Shown: positions 34,723 through 47,040 of the stretch, piece after piece
Position numbering within the stretch: the stretch's first letter is position 1
How the letters are laid out: the number at the start of each line of letters is the position of its first letter
Origin: Lineus longissimus
Lineage: Eukaryota; Nemertea; Pilidiophora; Heteronemertea; Lineidae
Direction: 5' to 3'
Length of the DNA: 64,000 bases
Assembly: GCF_910592395.1 (NCBI RefSeq)
Contig: NC_088323.1
Span: forward strand, 12,883,501 to 12,947,500
The notes under the pieces: model-generated
Seen by the model: only the letters and a program-made list of their open reading frames with translations
Told to the model about the DNA's origin: nothing
Database searches by the model: none
Position numbers and translations under genes: made by a program

Positions 34723-37158
34723 TATCCATTATAATAATGGACTGATTTATTTGCGAGTGTTGTTTGGGAATTTTGGTGTTATAGATTTCTTTTACGTCTT
34801 AACGTTCTTCTGTTCGACTTTAACATTTTAACATTTTTTATTGCGACAACATCTTTCTTCAAGGATATTTTTAGCCATGTTGTACATGTCGATATGCTAG
34901 ACTCACCGATCTATCAACACCGGTTCATTATCTCTCCGCATGACCGCCCCAACACAATGCACATTGAACAGGCCAAAGCCCCTTCATACCTGATTGACTC
35001 CAGGGCGTATCTGTCTGTCATTCTGAACCCTTGCTGTGAAATCGACACAAGAAACGCCAAGGGCAGGACATGATGTCATCATCATCAGAATGTTAGACAA
35101 CTTGGTTTTGCCCCCTATTGGCTATCTCGATTGAAAAATGTTGCATTGCATCGAACGACAACGGGCATGATATCTATGGGGGCTTGGTCTTACATCGGAG
35201 TATCTAGAGTATATGATGAACAACTTTGTGTACGAAACTCTGCAACATAATTTCAGTCAATAACCAAAATCTTAAGGTGTCGACTTGATAAAGAGCCAAG
35301 TGTTTTTTCGAAGGTGAGCTGTCTCCAATTAAGCAGGTAATAACAGAACATGATTTACATTTCTGTTTTGAACTGGAAATATTCTGCAGAGACGAGGCTT
35401 GCTATGAGGCAATTTGCCATGAGACAAAATCTTCAGATAACAGAAAGCGTGGGAGGGTTTCAGGCATTTATTTATGGGATTTGGGAGCAAAATTGAGCAT
35501 TCTGAAATGCAAAAAATTTTTCAGCAGGTCAAATACCCCTAAAAACGAAAAAAGACATTTGTTTTGAAACTTCTAGATTCTTTTGGGGATTTTTTTCGCT
35601 AATTAATTTGAGGACATGTGGCACCCTCAACACCATTGTGAAAACTATGCATTGAGAGGCCCGACAGGTGATAATAATATTCCTAACCTAAAAAACAGAC
35701 ACCATCTGTACATACACTTGGCTGAAAAATTTCCTGTGAGCGATTGTGGCCATCATGGAAACATCGCCACACCTAAAATATCTCTATTTATTCACCGCCA
35801 GCTTTCCCATTCCACCAAACTTTTTTTCCCGACCGTCCTGTAATCACAACGTACCATCCTATCCCTACTTCCTGTGCGGAACGGGGTAACTGCTGTCAAT
35901 ATATATAGCATGTCAGTAGTTGCACTAACCCGCAGAGTTTAGCAATCTATTTTGAATAGTTTTTTAGAAAAATAAGATGATTCATCACAAACATGAGAAC
36001 ATAATCATTCCCAACAATTTTTCTCTTCGGATCGGATTCACAGATGAAAACCAGTTTCGACAAAAAAACCACCAGACCACCAGGTGAGGAAAATCTCCAA
36101 GACGTCAAGCTGCCTTGAGCTGCTGCTTACAATTTAACAGTTTAACAATTTTTTTGGCAGAAATGTCTGCAGGAAGGAAAGCAGTTTGGTTGGATGAGAA
36201 GAAATGCATTTTTGTTCTCAACAAAACATACTTGAGGCTCGTGGATCTATGACCTGGATATGCAAGCCAAGCCCCCACAGATATTATGCACATTGTTGTT
36301 CGCTGGGATTCAACATTGATCAATCAGGCTGGACAAAGGGTGGGCGACACCAATTTGTCAAATGGTTATGCCATTTGACTTTGCATCAATTTCATGGTAA
36401 GAGTTCAGATGTCTGCCTCATACTTATTTCTCTTTATTTTCAATGCATTTCTTTTATTGAAGATTCTTCGCCAATGGAACTAGGCTAATATAGACAGGGA
36501 AATTGATCGCCCACATCATCACCACTGATAGAAGTAACGTGGAAGTGGTGAGGTCGCAAGTGATCAGATCATTCCCAATGCCAACCAATGTCCATCAACT
36601 CACCACGGCCTGAAGACAGACAAGTTTCAGCTAATCAGTGTGAAGGGACCGTGGTCTGTTCAATGCACCAGTGGAGGGTCATGCCTCAACTTAATAACCA
36701 GTCTTAGATAGGTGAGTCTGGAGTAGATTGTGTGGACCACGAAAAACGCCCAGCTGGTAAAAGTAGACTTAATTCTCCATTTGAGAGACGAATCACCAGC
36801 CACATCATACACATTTTTCATTGTGTCTGTCAGTGTTATATACCCACTGATAAATTTGCATATTATGTATCTTACATACTTTCTTTGCTGTGAGGAAACT
36901 CAAGTAGTTCGTTCAAAATTACAATATCATGAATTTTATTCCAATTCCATCAAAGGTATGTCATGCAAGTGCGTAGAAAATTACAATCTCATGAATTTTA
37001 TTCCAATTCCATCCAAGGCATGTCATGCATATGTGCATGTCAATTTATCGTTCGATGATTTTAAAAGTGCTCATTCTGATTGCAAACAGCCACGGAACAA
37101 CTAGCAGAAATGGATCAGCCAAATGTACATACGTCATACTATTGGAAGAGATTCAAAA
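34723..37158. other. Intronic; no gene recognised
   Basis: AT-rich. A 58-bp direct duplication ('aaaattacaatmtcatgaat') lies at 36916-37035. Open frames at 35616, 36204 and 36730 show no motifs I know. Confidence 0.4.
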
Positions 37159-37160
37159 TA

Positions 37161-37348
37161 GGCCATTTTCCAGATGCACCGGTACCACCTAGGGTCCGAC
37201 CAACAAACCATCTTTACATCTTCACGGTAATAGACGCTAGGCAATGCTTCTCGAGCCATTGTCGGGCGTCTTTTACCGTGAAGATCTATTTTTTAAGACG
37301 GTTTGTTGGTCCGACCCTAGGTGGTACTGGCGTATCTGGAAAATGGCC
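37161..37348. mobile_element. 188-bp foldback with TA flanks
   Basis: Arms start GGCCATTTTCCAGAT / inverse and include CCACCTAGGGTCGG-type sequence; each arm is about 75 bp with few mismatches. TA stands on both sides. Confidence 0.88.
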
Positions 37349-37374
37349 TAAACTCATCAAGATTCCTGTATAAT

Positions 37375-37540
37375 GCATCTTGACCCTCAATGTATTGACA
37401 TTCCTCTGCAGCTTCCAGACAATGCACATCCATACCTTCACGGAGACTACAGCATGAATTTGTAGTGTATGCTATCTATTTCAAACTGAAGTTGATTGGC
37501 TATTACTCACTCATAAACGGCATCGCTGTACACACAATGA
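37375..37540. repeat. Uninterrupted inverted copy of the repeat at 7560-8200
   Basis: Carries 'gcatcttgaccctcaatgtattgaca' and 'aaactgaagttgattggcta', showing the pre-insertion state of the repeat interrupted at 7747. Confidence 0.75.
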
Positions 37541-37670
37541 TCACACAACCAAGATGAACCAGGAAAGTGACCACACTTGAAGACTTCCCACTAACTTGTT
37601 AGTCTAATATACAATAGAATCCTGATACTTGAGACAAAGTAGGCCTAATGCAAATTCCTAGAACCTAGTA

Positions 37671-37835
37671 CAGTGGAACCTCCCTTAGCGGACACCTCTC
37701 TATCAAGAAACACCTCTTGGTAAAAGGACAATAGTTTTGGTCCAAAATTGGTTGTTTCCATTCAATCAGGACACCTCTCTATTAAGGACAGCACTTGTCA
37801 GTTCCAAGGGTGTCCTTAATAGAGAGGTTCTACTG
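37671..37835. mobile_element. CAGTAGAACC MITE, copy 8 (inverted)
   Basis: Begins CAGTGGAACCTCCCTTAGCG, ends 'gagaggttctactg', TA on both sides; 165 bp. Confidence 0.87.
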
Positions 37836-39183
37836 TATTCTTCATTATTTATCAGACAAGGTGATATTCATTAGATTGGAAATTTCAGATTTCAAATTTT
37901 ATTTTAAAAAAAAAACTTTTGAAGAAATGTGTGAACTGGAAGTGGAAGAGGCATTTTAAAAAATATATCGTACTGGGAAATGAACTCATGCTCCTATCTA
38001 CGTAACTTTACCACAAACATTGATGAGTCAGCCTAGAGGCGAATGTAGCCCATTTTCTACCTTGGAAGTTCATCAGGGAATGTTATTACCGAAGAAGAAA
38101 GAAATATTGCGTTGATCCTAGCTTTCAGCATCGTGGCAGGTAGCGTTCATTTGCATTTATTTGATTGAATGGTGCTTTTACTGCTAATGCATCTGCCTGT
38201 GTGCATGAAGACACCTCAGAGCCAACAATTCTAAGCCTTTCTTAGACTATTTACAGACACTGACGTCACTATGCATAAACTTTTTCAGAAGCTTTCCTCA
38301 AGCCAAGGATGTGCTTTTTAACACCTGGAGCTAGGACGTGAAGTTCACCACTGTGGCACTGCTAAACTTGAGAGGTAAAGGAACTATACTTTGAGATTAA
38401 AAACAACTTGAACTCAAAGTGACCGAGAGTGATTATTTAAAATTTGTGAAAATGTCCAGATTAAGAAAACCCACAATTCTGTCTGTCAAAGTTTTAAAAT
38501 TGGATGATAATGCCAAGCGGGCCTTTCGTGAAGTCATACTCCAACTTCCAAGCCACGACTGCCCATCACCATACAATTTCCCACTTTTTACCATACAATT
38601 TCCCACTTTTTATATTCGAATATTGTACAGTTCATAGCCATAGGCATTCTCAATCTGGACTCTTCATAAAAAAACTCCAAGGAAAAACTCTCCTCGGACC
38701 ACTCTAAAGCCATCTGAGGTTCATGTTGTTTTGCTTGATCGTAACTAAAAAAATTTCCCTTATCGGAATAACCTGCACATTCAAAACACAAACTGACGCT
38801 AAAGCATTCATCAAGTCATGAAGACAAACCCGCTACTTCAACTTTGCTAACCAGACCAACACATTAATTGGGCATGTAATTTGACATAATTGCCAAATTT
38901 TTTAGGACAAGAGTGTTAATTCATTTTATTCATGAACATGTATTGTAAGTCAGGAATTTCGAATGGGCCTGTCGCACTTTTTGCACAGTTGAAGTGTGAT
39001 TGTATACATGCAGCTTGCATGGTCAGAAGTAAAACACTCTTTCGGTAGGCGCAATAAAAATGTCACAAAAATTCACGTCGATAAAACGTTATATTGAAAG
39101 ATAACCTTCATAGACATTGACTACCAGGGGTTAACATTTCAAAGTTTTAGGTTTGATAGTTTTGTCACAGTGAAGAATGAATA
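37836..39183. other. Intronic; no gene recognised
   Basis: A 72-codon frame at 38419-38637 (KMSRLRKPTILSVKVLKLDD) is unassigned. 'ccatacaatttcccacttttt' is directly duplicated at 38570-38610. Confidence 0.35.
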
Positions 39184-40045
39184 GGCCAGGGGCCATTGTG
39201 CTCACCGTATAGACATTTGGTGGTTAGGAATTCATCCGGGTTAAAGAAACATGCTACATGGTAAAGTCAAAATCAAAGTCAGTATGATGTGATGTATAAT
39301 TGCTTGGGGTACCTATATGATAAAAATATCATCGAAAGCAAGTCACTAATAAGCAATGTATTGCATTTTCTAACTTTTTAGTTTGGCCCCCTGGTGGCCG
39401 AGTCGAGAATCAGATCAAACCGAATTTCAGCCTCAAAGGTTATCTGACATAGGATATCATGTGTATCAAGTTTCACATTCATAGCTTAAGTCATATTAAG
39501 TGGTTAAGAAACTTGCCGTAGTTACCCTCAAATGGCCAATTTATGGCAAACTGACCTCTGTGACCTTGAAAAGTAGGTCAAATCCAAAACCCGTAGGATA
39601 TGTGATGTATCCTTGCTCTGAGTACCTACCTCAAAAATATCATCAAAAACAAAGTCACTAATATTAATAAGCGAGATTATTGCACTTTTTACCTTTTTTT
39701 CACTTTTGGCCCCCAGGTGGCCAAGTGGAGAATATTAAGATCAAACCGAAATTCGGTGTCAGAGGTTGTACATGATGTAGGGAGTCGTGTATACCAAATT
39801 TCAAGTTCATAGCTTTAGCAGTTAGGAAATGTGCCATAGTTACCCTCAAATGGCCAATTTACGCCATTTGACCTCTGTCACCCTGATAATTACTTCAAAT
39901 CAAAAACCTGTACGATATGTGATGTATCCTTGCTAGGCGAACCTACCATAAAGATCTTATCATAAATGACTCATTTATGAGAGAGATATCACACACTTTT
40001 TAAGTTTCCACTTTTGGCCCCCTGGTGGCCAAATCAAAAGTGAAA
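39184..40045. repeat. 300-bp-unit repeat (family W), copy 1, truncated
   Basis: Begins GGCCAGGGGCCATTGTGCTC and runs through nearly three units, each with the nuclear-receptor-like cluster and the 'ggccccctggtggcc' motif. It lacks the (GAC)n tail of the other copies and stops about 20 bp before the kinase exon boundary. Confidence 0.85.
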
Positions 40046-40066
40046 ACAAAATCTTTTAAAACTTAC

Positions 40067-40279
40067 TATTCCATGATGACGACTATCTCATGGACTGTCT
40101 CGTGAATGTCTGTCATGTGGATCAATCTCGGATGGCTCAGTGCTATTTCATGCATGACGAGCTCGTGCAGAACATCGTTTCTACAGTCCTTCCCTTTTCT
40201 GCGTTTACGGATAAACTTTGCTGCGTACACCTTCCCTGTATTTTTGTCACGGATTCGTCTAACTACAGCGAATTTACCG
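40067..40279 (-). CDS. STK17/DRAK-like: STK17/DRAK-like kinase, first visible exon (N-lobe)
   Basis: This 213-bp exon encodes GKFAVVRRIRDKNTGKVYAA... through to VVIMEY. It covers the glycine-rich loop, the catalytic lysine (AAKF), the KRRKG stretch, helix C with its glutamate (HELVMHEIAL), and strands up to the hinge. The acceptor is a clean pyrimidine tract plus CAG just above 40279, and the donor at 40066-40065 reads GTAAGT. The exon begins with the last base of a codon and ends with the first two bases of a tyrosine codon, completed by the T that opens the next exon. A repeat of the 300-bp-unit family ends about 20-30 bp past the donor, so the exon is closely hemmed in by mobile DNA. Confidence 0.93.
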
Positions 40280-41784
40280 CTGGAAAGAAAAAAATCAGAA
40301 ATATTACTGAATTAGATGAATCATAAATGAAGTTCTAGAAGCAACATTGTTGCCAACAAGATACGCAGATGCACCCTACTGGGCTGAGATCACTATTATC
40401 AACTGTTCAGTGGTACCATGGGATAAATGTGATGAAATTTAAAAAAAGCCCTGTCATGCCTAAATACTGCCTGGAAAGTGGAATGTTGGTTATTTGGTTT
40501 GCAAACATCATTTTAGGCTTTTTTGATTTTTAATGATATCAACTACCACAATTCAGGTCGCTTTTGAAAATGGAACTCCTTTTCTAGATTTTACGGGGTC
40601 AGTAAGATATTCTCTCACAGGCAAACACAAACCCGCATCGTGTTATCTTCTGACTGGCATGTCTCAAAAAAACGCTAATAAAACAATTAAGAATCATTGG
40701 AACTTTCTAAAATTCACTTATGACATTGACAAGATATAGGACTACACTTCTACAAAGTTTGATGAAAATCGCAGCATTGAATTTTTTTTAAATCACGAAA
40801 ATGTATGAACACAAAATGTACACAGACCCTATCAGATTTAATTGTGTACCGAGTCCTACTGATTGTCCACCCTGTGGAATCAGCCACAACCTCTCGGTGG
40901 ATCACCCACAGTCTCTTCGACTCCCGAGTCAAAGCTATGGAGTATGGCATGCCAAAGCGGAATTCTTTTAGGACAGATTTTTTACATCACTGCCCACTGG
41001 GTCGGTTGTTCAAAAGCACACAATTCATGTTATCCGTAATTGTTACGTTTTTTAAAGTATCATTTTAAGACGTTATCTCTTTCACTTAATCGCATTAAAA
41101 TTTTCACGTAAACACTTAGCGACTCCGTTTAAAAGCCAACGTGGTTTTGAATAACCCAGGACTGAATCTTACACCAGAATCACGCTACAAATCGCGAAAA
41201 TATACACAAATTTCTCTCAGGACAAAAACGGTAAAAGACAGGTTACCAATTCCTTATCGTATATTTTTTTGTCCTTCAGTTCAGAGTAATTTATTTTCAA
41301 GTTTCAAATATTTTATAAATGTCAGTACACAAAACACGCCACGAATTCGTTTTCGTCCAGAATTTTTACGACCAGGACACACTTGATTCCTGTAGAACGC
41401 ACATGACCATGCAAACTCAAGTCTAATCTATGATTGGTTAAAGGAGATGTGATGTCATCATTTTTGTGGTCACATGATCACTGGCAAGAGTTGCATGATT
41501 TCTGCAGAAGTTTTTGTCCTGCCCGCAAAAACAATTCTGGAGCGAATGGTGTCCTGGCGCGTTTTGCATTCTTGGATATAAAAGAGTTTCAGAACGATTT
41601 TTTGGGGTAAAATACAGATTTTTTTATTCTGTGAAGTGAATTTCCAATTCATTCTGGTGTGAAAAGGGTCCTTAACAATGTTTTGTGAATTTCTATAAGA
41701 AAAATGGCTTCTTGCATCGAAAATTATTTTCCTTAAAAAATTCTGCTTTGGCATGCCAACTGCCATACAAAGTCTAGTACTGCT
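40280..41784. other. Upstream of the first visible kinase exon; no gene recognised
   Basis: I looked for the missing 5' kinase exon on the minus strand and found none. 'tggcatgccaaagcggaattc' at 40948 is inverted at about 41740-41757, so 40.9-41.8 kb may be a decayed inverted-repeat element. Confidence 0.35.
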
Positions 41785-42160
41785 CTTTGCACTGGCTTCC
41801 AATTCAGCAGCGAATTGATTTCAAGATACTTGCAACAACTCACAAGATTGTACAAGGAAGTGCACTCAGCATACCTTTCCGTGCTAGTACGGAATCTTTG
41901 CAGTCAAAGACAAACTCGTGCCACAAGACGTCCTAGGAAGCTGCACATCAGCAGGACCAGAACCTCTTATGGTGACAGGTTTTTTTGCTGTTGGTGCAGC
42001 CCCCTTGTGGAACCAGCTGCCACCGGACTTTCACTCACTTGACTCTTTTGTATCCTTCAAAAGGGAGTTGAAAACGTGGCTATTTAGAAAGGCTTCGGGG
42101 GAGTAGCGCTTTACATCGTATTATCGTAATGAGGGAGAAGCGCTATAAATTATTACTGTG
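41785..42160 (+). pseudogene. LINE (CR1/L2-like) ORF2 C-terminus, frameshifted
   Basis: One frame gives CSLHWLPIQQRIDFKILATT, then HKIVQGSA, the end of the reverse-transcriptase protein. After a frame change the text continues GFFAVGAAPLWNQLPPDF, then SFVSFKRELKTWLFRKASGE and a stop. A tail with 'agcgctttacat' and 'agcgctataaattattac' follows. The copy is 5'-truncated and broken by at least one stop and one frameshift. Confidence 0.88.
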
Positions 42161-42341
42161 CCCTGCAGAATGATGGTCGCAAGGGTTCCCTTGCTTCTGT
42201 CGTGATGGCTAAACCACCTTACATGCTGTCTTAGCCACACAGGCCGCCGTGGCCTACAATTGAACAACCAGCTTTCCGACCTATATGTTGGGTGTGGTGA
42301 ATGTCAAGAAGTCTGTGGTAACAGTTGAGCATGAAATGCCA

Positions 42342-42425
42342 AGATAGAAAAATGCAGCAATGCTTAAAAACGCAGCAATGCTATTCAAGGTACAGCTTTT
42401 TAAGCATTGCTGCATTTTTCTATCT
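42342..42425. repeat. 84-bp hairpin
   Basis: AGATAGAAAAATGCAGCAAT is inverted at the other end, with GCTTAAAAA continuing the stem; the loop is about 25 bp. Confidence 0.88.
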
Positions 42426-42823
42426 CTTCGACCAACTCCATGATTCTGAGGCAAACATGCAGGAAAATTGAGATCACCTGGCTCCATTATACTATTAGAG
42501 AAAGTCTGTTACACAGCAATAACACAAAATCACCCTCGATACTGCTTCACCTTCACAATCTATTATTCATGCAATACCACATGGCTCGCATGTATCATGA
42601 GAAAAAAGTTCTTCCCAGGCTTGATCAGCAATAATTTCAAATTTGATGAGATATATATATACTTATAATGTATATTCATGGCATTGAAATTATCTATTTG
42701 AGCTGTTTTTACCAGAATATATGTCCAAGAAAAGATCATGTTTTATCCACTAACAATGTAACATGATTGTATGTCATTTTTATGTATTTTTGCATGACAT
42801 TTATAATGTACTTACTACTACTA

Positions 42824-43021
42824 CAGTAGAACCTCTCTATTAAGGACACCTTCGGGACTGGCAAGTGCTGTCCTTAATAGAGAGGTGTCCTGATTAGAGA
42901 GGTGTCCTGATTAGAGAGGTCAAATTCAATAGAATTGAAACTACCAATTTGGGACCAAAACTAGTGTACTTAATAGAGGTTGTCCTTAATAAAGAGGTGT
43001 TCGCTAAGGGAGGTTCCACTG
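42824..43021. mobile_element. CAGTAGAACC MITE, copy 9
   Basis: 198 bp with the 'gtcctgattagagag' segment duplicated; TA before and after. Confidence 0.87.
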
Positions 43022-43528
43022 TATGTACAAACATCCCCTTGTCATGCAAAAATACTGGGTTCTAAAAACTTTTTATTTGGGGCTTTTGAGTGAAAATTGC
43101 ACATGTTGTATTGCACTATCAACATGACTGAACAGTGAACTGTTTGCACTAACTGGTGATCTAGGAAAATAGGAATGCATGCAGTAAATATATGGGCGGT
43201 TATTTCCGCATTAAATGATGTCCTAAAACGCGTCTTTATAACTGGCGACTCGTGTGTGTGTGTAGAGCAACCCGTGCGTACAGAGCAAAACGCGCGTATC
43301 TAACTCGCGACCCCTACAAAGAACATAACGCGAATGTATAACTACTGTCGCATAAACGTGCCGTCGGATAACTAGTGTCGGATAACTAGTGTCGGATAAC
43401 TGCTGTCGCATATAAGGTTCCTCAGCCTCCCGCATCGCGGCGCTCTTGTGTCTTGATGATTATTGTTTTTGCTCTAAGCGACATACGATTTACCAATTGG
43501 TAACTGTAATGTAGTAGGCGCACTTCAA

Positions 43529-43756
43529 ATGGCCTTGCTTTTGCACTTAGCAGACCGTGTTAAGCGCGTTCTCGTTGAGGTGGAAATATGTATAGAACGA
43601 CAGGTAAATTTAGAGGAATCTGTGATTTTCATGGTTGAATCTTTGGCTAGAGACTGTGCTGAAATAAGCATTGGGGATCCACTTAGAGCTCGATTTATTT
43701 TGCCTCTCCCAAGGATGAGGAGACTCCTTATCCAGTGTGGAATCTGGATTGAGTGA
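43529..43756 (+). pseudogene. Left-arm copy of a transposon-encoded N-terminus, truncated
   Basis: 75 codons. The first 50 residues (through ESVIFMVESLARDCAEI) equal the right-arm frame; after the arm boundary near 43678 the sequence changes to unrelated residues and stops. It cannot make the downstream part of the protein. Confidence 0.7.
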
Positions 43757-43809
43757 AGATTATTGGTTGGAGGCCTCGGTTGGGCAAAATAAATTGAAAT
43801 GTTATCCAA

Positions 43810-44175
43810 TCAAATGGAAAACTTACCCAAGAGATATTCAATCTGTTCTTTGACTCCGGGAAGATGTAGTTTTGGCCTACCCCGGCTGCGGTTGCCATTG
43901 CCATTGGCATTATCTGGCAAGACTGGTGCTGGACGTGGTCGTGGAATGCTCACAGTGTTCTCAAAATGCTCTCGCAGCAAATTTAATGTCTGCACCAGAA
44001 GAGTTGGAATGGACTCTAGATTGACATCCCCAATGCATATTTCAGCACAGTCTCTAGCCAAAGATTCAACCATGAAAATCACAGATTCCTCTAAATTTAC
44101 CTGTCGTTCTATACATATTTCCACCTCAACGAGAACGCGCTTAACACGGTCTGCTAAGTGCAAAAGCAAGGCCAT
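43810..44175 (-). pseudogene. Right-arm first exon of a transposon-encoded protein
   Basis: The 121-codon frame starts MALLLHLADRVKRVLVEVEI and later reads RSRGRPKLHLPGVKEQIEYL, then LGK. The codon run hits a textbook donor (TTGG|GTAAGT) right after EYLLG. GRPK...EQIEYLL resembles the lead-in to the helix-turn-helix of a widespread metazoan family with an integrase-core domain, so this is probably exon 1 of such a gene whose catalytic exons are absent here. The assignment rests on that short motif only. Confidence 0.55.
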
Positions 44176-44739
44176 TTGAAGTGCGCCTACTACATTACAG
44201 TTACCAATTGGTAAATCGTATGTCGCTTAGAGCAAAAACAATAATCATCAAGACACAAGAGCGCCGCGATGCGGGAGGCCGAGGAATGCGACAGCAGTTA
44301 TCCGACAGCACTTATCCGACACTAGTTATCCGACACTAGTTATCCGACGGCACGTTTATGCGACAGTAGTTATACATTCGCGATATGTTCTTTGTAGGGG
44401 TCGCGAGTTAGATACGCGCGTTTTGCTCTGTACGCACGGGTTGCTCTACACACACACACACGAGTCGCCAGTTATAAAGACGCGTTTTAGGACATCATTT
44501 AATGCGGAAATAACCGCCCATACAAATAGCCATTGGGTAGCCGACATGACATGTGAAGGCCTAGGATCTTAGTTCTCCTTCTTCTCAGACTCTGTATAAA
44601 AAGCCTGGGCCTATTGCTGACTCTTAAGGAACGAGGCATGATATTGCCTTATCACTCAATCTCTATCGGACCAATTGATACTTTTATGCAAGCAACAGCA
44701 CAGGGTCCGGATCTCTGGACAATAAATTGAGAGGTTCAA

Positions 44740-45083
44740 AGCGAACTGGAACCGCCGAGCGATTTATTCAACTTTTCGACTTTCACCGCCCGAGAAAGTC
44801 AAACTTCCAACTTCCTATTCGAGTTCAGATTTGTAGCTCCGCCCCCAGTGCCCGAGCATGCGCAGTTCAATTTGTTATTATTGAGAATCATGTGAGAATC
44901 ACGTGAGTCATGGCTCATGCGATCTTTAATTCATGAATTTTCGTAGTAAATTCCATAGTAGTGACGTCACTGAATGATTGACAGCTAGGCGCCATGATTC
45001 ATTCATGCCTCGTTATGATCACCCGATACGCGGGAAATGAAAACGAGGTCATACGAACTGGCTTGGCGGTTCGAGTTCGCTTT
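44740..45083. mobile_element. MITE, family G copy 1
   Basis: About 340 bp with ends GCGAACTGGAACCGCC and the inverse of 'ggcggttcgagttcgc'. It is about 93% alike to 57994-58328 and contains GACGTCAC and CACGTGAG-type motifs. TTAA flanks are not visible at this copy. Confidence 0.85.
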
Positions 45084-45249
45084 ATTAATTTGTCTCTTCG
45101 ATATGGCCCCCTCTTTTGCGTTTGATTTTCATTGCAATTCAATCTTTCGGCCCATTTTAACCTGCCTCCGCCATGGGTACAATGCTAGTATTAATAATGC
45201 ATCAATTGATAAAAACTTGGTATTCACATCTGTCTGCATGACGTGTTAT

Positions 45250-45292
45250 CAGTGGGGGGCCGGGGGTGGGGAGGGGGGGGGGGGGGGGGGGT
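45250..45292. repeat. Poly-G tract
   Basis: A G-rich run (GTGGGGGGCCGGGGGTGGGG followed by 20 or more G's) that could form G-quadruplexes on the plus strand. Confidence 0.85.
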
Positions 45293-45827
45293 GTTTGTCA
45301 GTCAAGTGAGGATGTGCATGTGCCCTAACAGCATCGATTGATGAAATCTATTCAATTTTCAAATTCAAAGACAGATTTTAATTTTTTTTGAATAAACGAC
45401 GTATCCCTTTATTCAAGTATTTTAAGAAGAAGCCGCAAGCAAAACCATCCGTTCTGACATTCATGAAAACAAAGGCAGGATGGTCTAATATTTTTTGACA
45501 GGGGTTGAATGAAACGTGTCAAGTGTCAAGCAGGTGTGTTTGTCACCATCCTGTTTGTTATCGACGTCTTCGTAGAAGCCGAATCAGTGCCAAAAAAATC
45601 AAATGCTCACACGTCGGAAGACCTAAGCCAACTTCGGACGATGCCTAGAGACACGGCGATCCTTTGTTCAATATCAAGGTGAAACGCATGGCTGGTTGGC
45701 TTACTGGACTTTGCGCAAAGAAAGCAACGAGCGCAATGGGGGAGCGACCATTATTTTTAACCCGGCTATTTTGTCTGTCCTAAAATAACTTGGGGCGAAT
45801 ACGGCCATCGAATAGCCGTAGATCTCC

Positions 45828-46650
45828 ATATTGTGGATGGTGTAATGCTTGGTCATGGGTTCGATTCTTGGGATCAACTCCTCAAGTACGTAAGGCGAGA
45901 CTTTTTTTATTTGTTGGTGCTCGGATCCGCCGACCTCCCGATGTCCGAAATAAGAAAAAAAATAAAATTTTTATATCTAGCCAGTCTCGGATCCGCCGAT
46001 TCGAACATTACCGATTTTACAAAAAAAAAAAATTTTTTATTTATTTTGAGCTCCGACGCCCGACGGTAACTTAAAAGATCAAAAATATTTTTTTCAAAAT
46101 CAAAATTCGACATGATTGAATTAAAATTAGCTTCGTCGGATTGATCATTCGAATCGAAAGTGCGAATGCCAGACCAGCTCTGCCAGACCTAGACTGGTTC
46201 TTGTCCTTTCCTAATGCATCCACAGTAGATATTATGAAGAGAAGCAGTCTATTGTTATGAGTCTGGCTGCCATGGCTGCTGACTGTTCAATATGTGAAAA
46301 TGCACTACTTTTTTTAGGAAATTTTTTTATTTTTATCCTTCCCTCCAACTTTGAGAAATCCTATCATTTTTTCGAGACCATGAAATCTTTGGAAAAAAAC
46401 ATTTTTTTTTGTTTTTGTTTTTCGTCCTCCTCAAAAATATATTCCTCCAAAAATCCGAGCACCAACTAATAAAAAAAGTCTCGCCTAAGCAATGAGTTTG
46501 AATCTGGATATTTACTCCTCAATGTGATGTTGTGGTGCATTGGTCATAGGTACAATTCTTGATAGTTACTCTTCAATGGGATGGTGTAGTGCTTCGGTCA
46601 TGGGTTCGATTTTGAGATTTACTCTTTGCCGGTGTGGTGCGGGTCTCAGC
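45828..46650 (+). repeat. Tandem tRNA-like units interrupted by a MITE
   Basis: About four degenerate 60-bp units with 'ggtgtagtgcttcggtcatg' (A-box-like) and GGGTTCGATT (B-box-like) occur at 45828-45893 and 46486-46650. The Harbinger-like element at 45894-46485 splits the series. Confidence 0.65.
45894..46485. mobile_element. Harbinger-like MITE, 592 bp
   Basis: 33-bp terminal inverted repeats with one mismatch, starting GGCGAGACTTTTTTTATT; the 3-bp target duplication TAA is on both sides (45891-45893 and 46486-46488). TWA-type 3-bp duplications are the mark of PIF/Harbinger elements. No transposase is inside. Confidence 0.85.
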
Positions 46651-46714
46651 CTCCTGTTTACCTCAATATGTATTAATATACCTTGAACCATTCGTTGCGC
46701 TGTGGCACCTAGCC

Positions 46715-47040
46715 ATCTCCATGTCACAATATAATATTCCCAGTGATTTGCACTGTAGCCCCTCTATTTATGACCATAGCAGCAATACATGGACACTTAG
46801 ATGCCGGCGCCACCTATCAATCCCCATGAACCAGCCAGAACTGATATTCCAAACTACCCTAATGTCACAAGCTCCTTTAACTGCCAGTGACTTGCACTTG
46901 TATCGCCGTCTATGACCATGAAGGCAAATATATGCTCGGTTAGATGCTGGCGCCACCTATTCATCACCATGAACTTAGCCAAACTCATATTCCAAACTAA
47001 CCTAATCAGTGAATCACCTGTAACTAAAAATTGTATTCCA
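46715..47040. repeat. About 142-bp unit, 2.3 copies
   Basis: The phrases 'gccagtgacttgcacttgta', 'tctatgaccat' and 'gatgctggcgccaccta' recur at a 142-bp spacing. Confidence 0.8.

Larger units (their letters stand above)
43193..44520. mobile_element. 1.3-kb head-to-head palindromic transposon derivative
   Basis: Two arms, 43193-43678 and (inverted) 44026-44520, are about 95% identical over almost 490 bp. Both start TGGGCGGTTATTTCCGCATT and are flanked by TA. Both arms carry the same 5' region and the start of the same reading frame (MALLLHLADRVKRVLVEVEI). The 347-bp centre is single-copy. A normal transposon would have unlike left and right interiors, so this looks like two 5' halves joined head to head. 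Confidence 0.9.

Noticed and set aside
41785-42160. A host gene ending in LKTWLFRKASGE
   Set aside because: The AAPLWNQLP...SFKRELKTWLF signature is the C-terminus of non-LTR retrotransposon ORF2, and the frame is broken.
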